From an uncultured Collinsella sp. (GTDB lineage: Bacteria > Actinomycetota > Coriobacteriia > Coriobacteriales > Coriobacteriaceae), in assembly GCA_900551635.1 (NCBI GenBank), contig URWQ01000087.1, positions 1 through 6,469 on the forward strand: a DNA stretch of 6,469 nucleotides, read 5' to 3'. Numbering within the stretch: the first letter of the stretch is position 1; the number at the start of each line of letters is the position of its first letter. This document shows, one piece after another, positions 5,756-6,469 of the stretch. The notes beneath the pieces were generated by a model. That model had not been told where the DNA came from and searched no databases. It saw nothing but the letters and a program-made list of their open reading frames with translations. The translations under genes were made by a program, and so were the position numbers.

Positions 5756-6469
5756 ATGATTGCAATTTTAAAGCAGAGCGCCAGCGACGAGGCCGTAAGC
5801 CATATCGTCAGCTGGATTGAGAAAAAGGGTCTGAAGACCGATGTCTCGCGCGGCGAGAACGAGACGATCATCGGCCTGGTGGGCGATACGACCAAGATCG
5901 ACCCGTTCCTGCTCGAGTCCATGGATGTCGTCGAGCGCGTGCAGCGCGTCTCCGAGCCGTTCAAGCGCGCCAACCGTAAATTCCACCCCGAGGACTCCGT
6001 CATCGACTGCGGCCACGGCGTCAAGATCGGCGGCGACCAGTTCCAGGTCATCGCCGGCCCGTGCTCCGTCGAGGGCGAGAACCTCATCCGCATCGCCCGC
6101 CGCGTGAAGGCCGCCGGTGCCACGATGCTGCGCGGCGGTGCCTACAAGCCCCGCACCTCCCCCTACGCCTACCAGGGCATGGGCCCCGCCGGCCTCGACC
6201 TGCTGTGCGAGGCGTCTGCCGAGCTCGACATGCCGATCGTCACCGAGATCATGGATCCACGCGACGTGCAGGTCTTCTTGGACAAGAAGATTGACGTCAT
6301 GCAGATCGGCGCCCGCAACGCCCAGAACTTCCCCCTGCTCAAGGAGGTCGGCAAGACCCAGACCCCGATTCTGCTCAAGCGCGGTATGTCCGGCACGATC
6401 GACGAGCTGCTTATGGCAGCCGAGTACATCATGAGCGAGGGCAACGACAACGTCATCCTGTGCGAGCGC
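5756..6469 (+). CDS. aroF: 3-deoxy-7-phosphoheptulonate (DAHP) synthase, type I-beta, 3' end beyond window
   Basis: The enzyme condenses phosphoenolpyruvate and erythrose 4-phosphate into DAHP, the first step of the shikimate pathway to Phe, Tyr and Trp, in the cytoplasm. The first 238 residues are visible; relatives have about 340. Residues 1-70 form a ferredoxin-like regulatory domain like that of the Thermotoga maritima enzyme, where it mediates feedback by Tyr and Phe. FHPEDSVIDCG (76-86) links to the TIM barrel. Active-site motifs are AGPCSVE (100-106, C103 the metal ligand), LRGGAYKPRTSPYAYQG (125-141), IGARNAQNF (184-192) and LLKRGMSGTIDE (206-217). The window ends at ILCER, just before the usual GIRTFE. 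ATG 5756 is preceded by GAGAGG at 5744-5749. The leader carries a terminator that suggests attenuation. The assignment is secure. Confidence 0.97.
   Translation, partial: MIAILKQSASDEAVSHIVSWIEKKGLKTDVSRGENETIIGLVGDTTKIDPFLLESMDVVERVQRVSEPFKRANRKFHPEDSVIDCGHGVKIGGDQFQVIAGPCSVEGENLIRIARRVKAAGATMLRGGAYKPRTSPYAYQGMGPAGLDLLCEASAELDMPIVTEIMDPRDVQVFLDKKIDVMQIGARNAQNFPLLKEVGKTQTPILLKRGMSGTIDELLMAAEYIMSEGNDNVILCER

Noticed and set aside
5841..6434. Alternative plus-strand and minus-strand frames over aroF
   Set aside because: They lie inside the clearly coding aroF frame and have low-complexity Ser/Arg/Pro composition.

Overview
The window looks like chromosomal DNA from a high-GC actinobacterium. 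It is most likely a member of the Coriobacteriia such as Collinsella. That placement is an inference from GC-rich codon use, the protein styles and the alternative TTG/GTG starts, not from a database match. Most of it is ordinary housekeeping DNA; I see no phage, insertion sequence, CRISPR array or defence system.

Layout. Positions 1-5551 are read from the minus strand. In transcription order they hold a tRNA-Arg with anticodon CCG (5475-5551) under a near-consensus promoter, then an intrinsic terminator (about 5427-5463). Next come a CtpE-like P-type cation ATPase with an unusual basic C-terminal tail (2676-5399), a membrane-anchored double zinc-ribbon protein of unknown function (1424-2572), a cyclophilin-type peptidyl-prolyl isomerase (780-1322), and a TPR protein that starts with TTG and runs off the left edge (1-768). 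The last two are 11 bases apart and look like one operon with a good promoter at 1362-1391. At the right end the plus strand carries a type I-beta DAHP synthase (aroF, from 5756), the first enzyme of aromatic amino acid synthesis, which runs off the right edge.

The stretch 5552-5755 between the divergent tRNA and aroF is the only sizeable non-coding region. It holds the tRNA promoter and a putative aroF promoter. It also holds a clear plus-strand terminator hairpin (5698-5722) directly upstream of aroF. No plus-strand gene lies between the tRNA and this hairpin, so it probably acts inside the aroF leader, as an attenuator. A short in-frame leader ORF with Tyr and Phe codons overlaps it. This is the most interesting signal in the window.

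The genes have no obvious shared pathway. Cyclophilin and the TPR protein are plausible partners in protein folding or assembly, the ATPase exports or imports a cation (calcium is the best guess from CtpE), and aroF starts the shikimate pathway.
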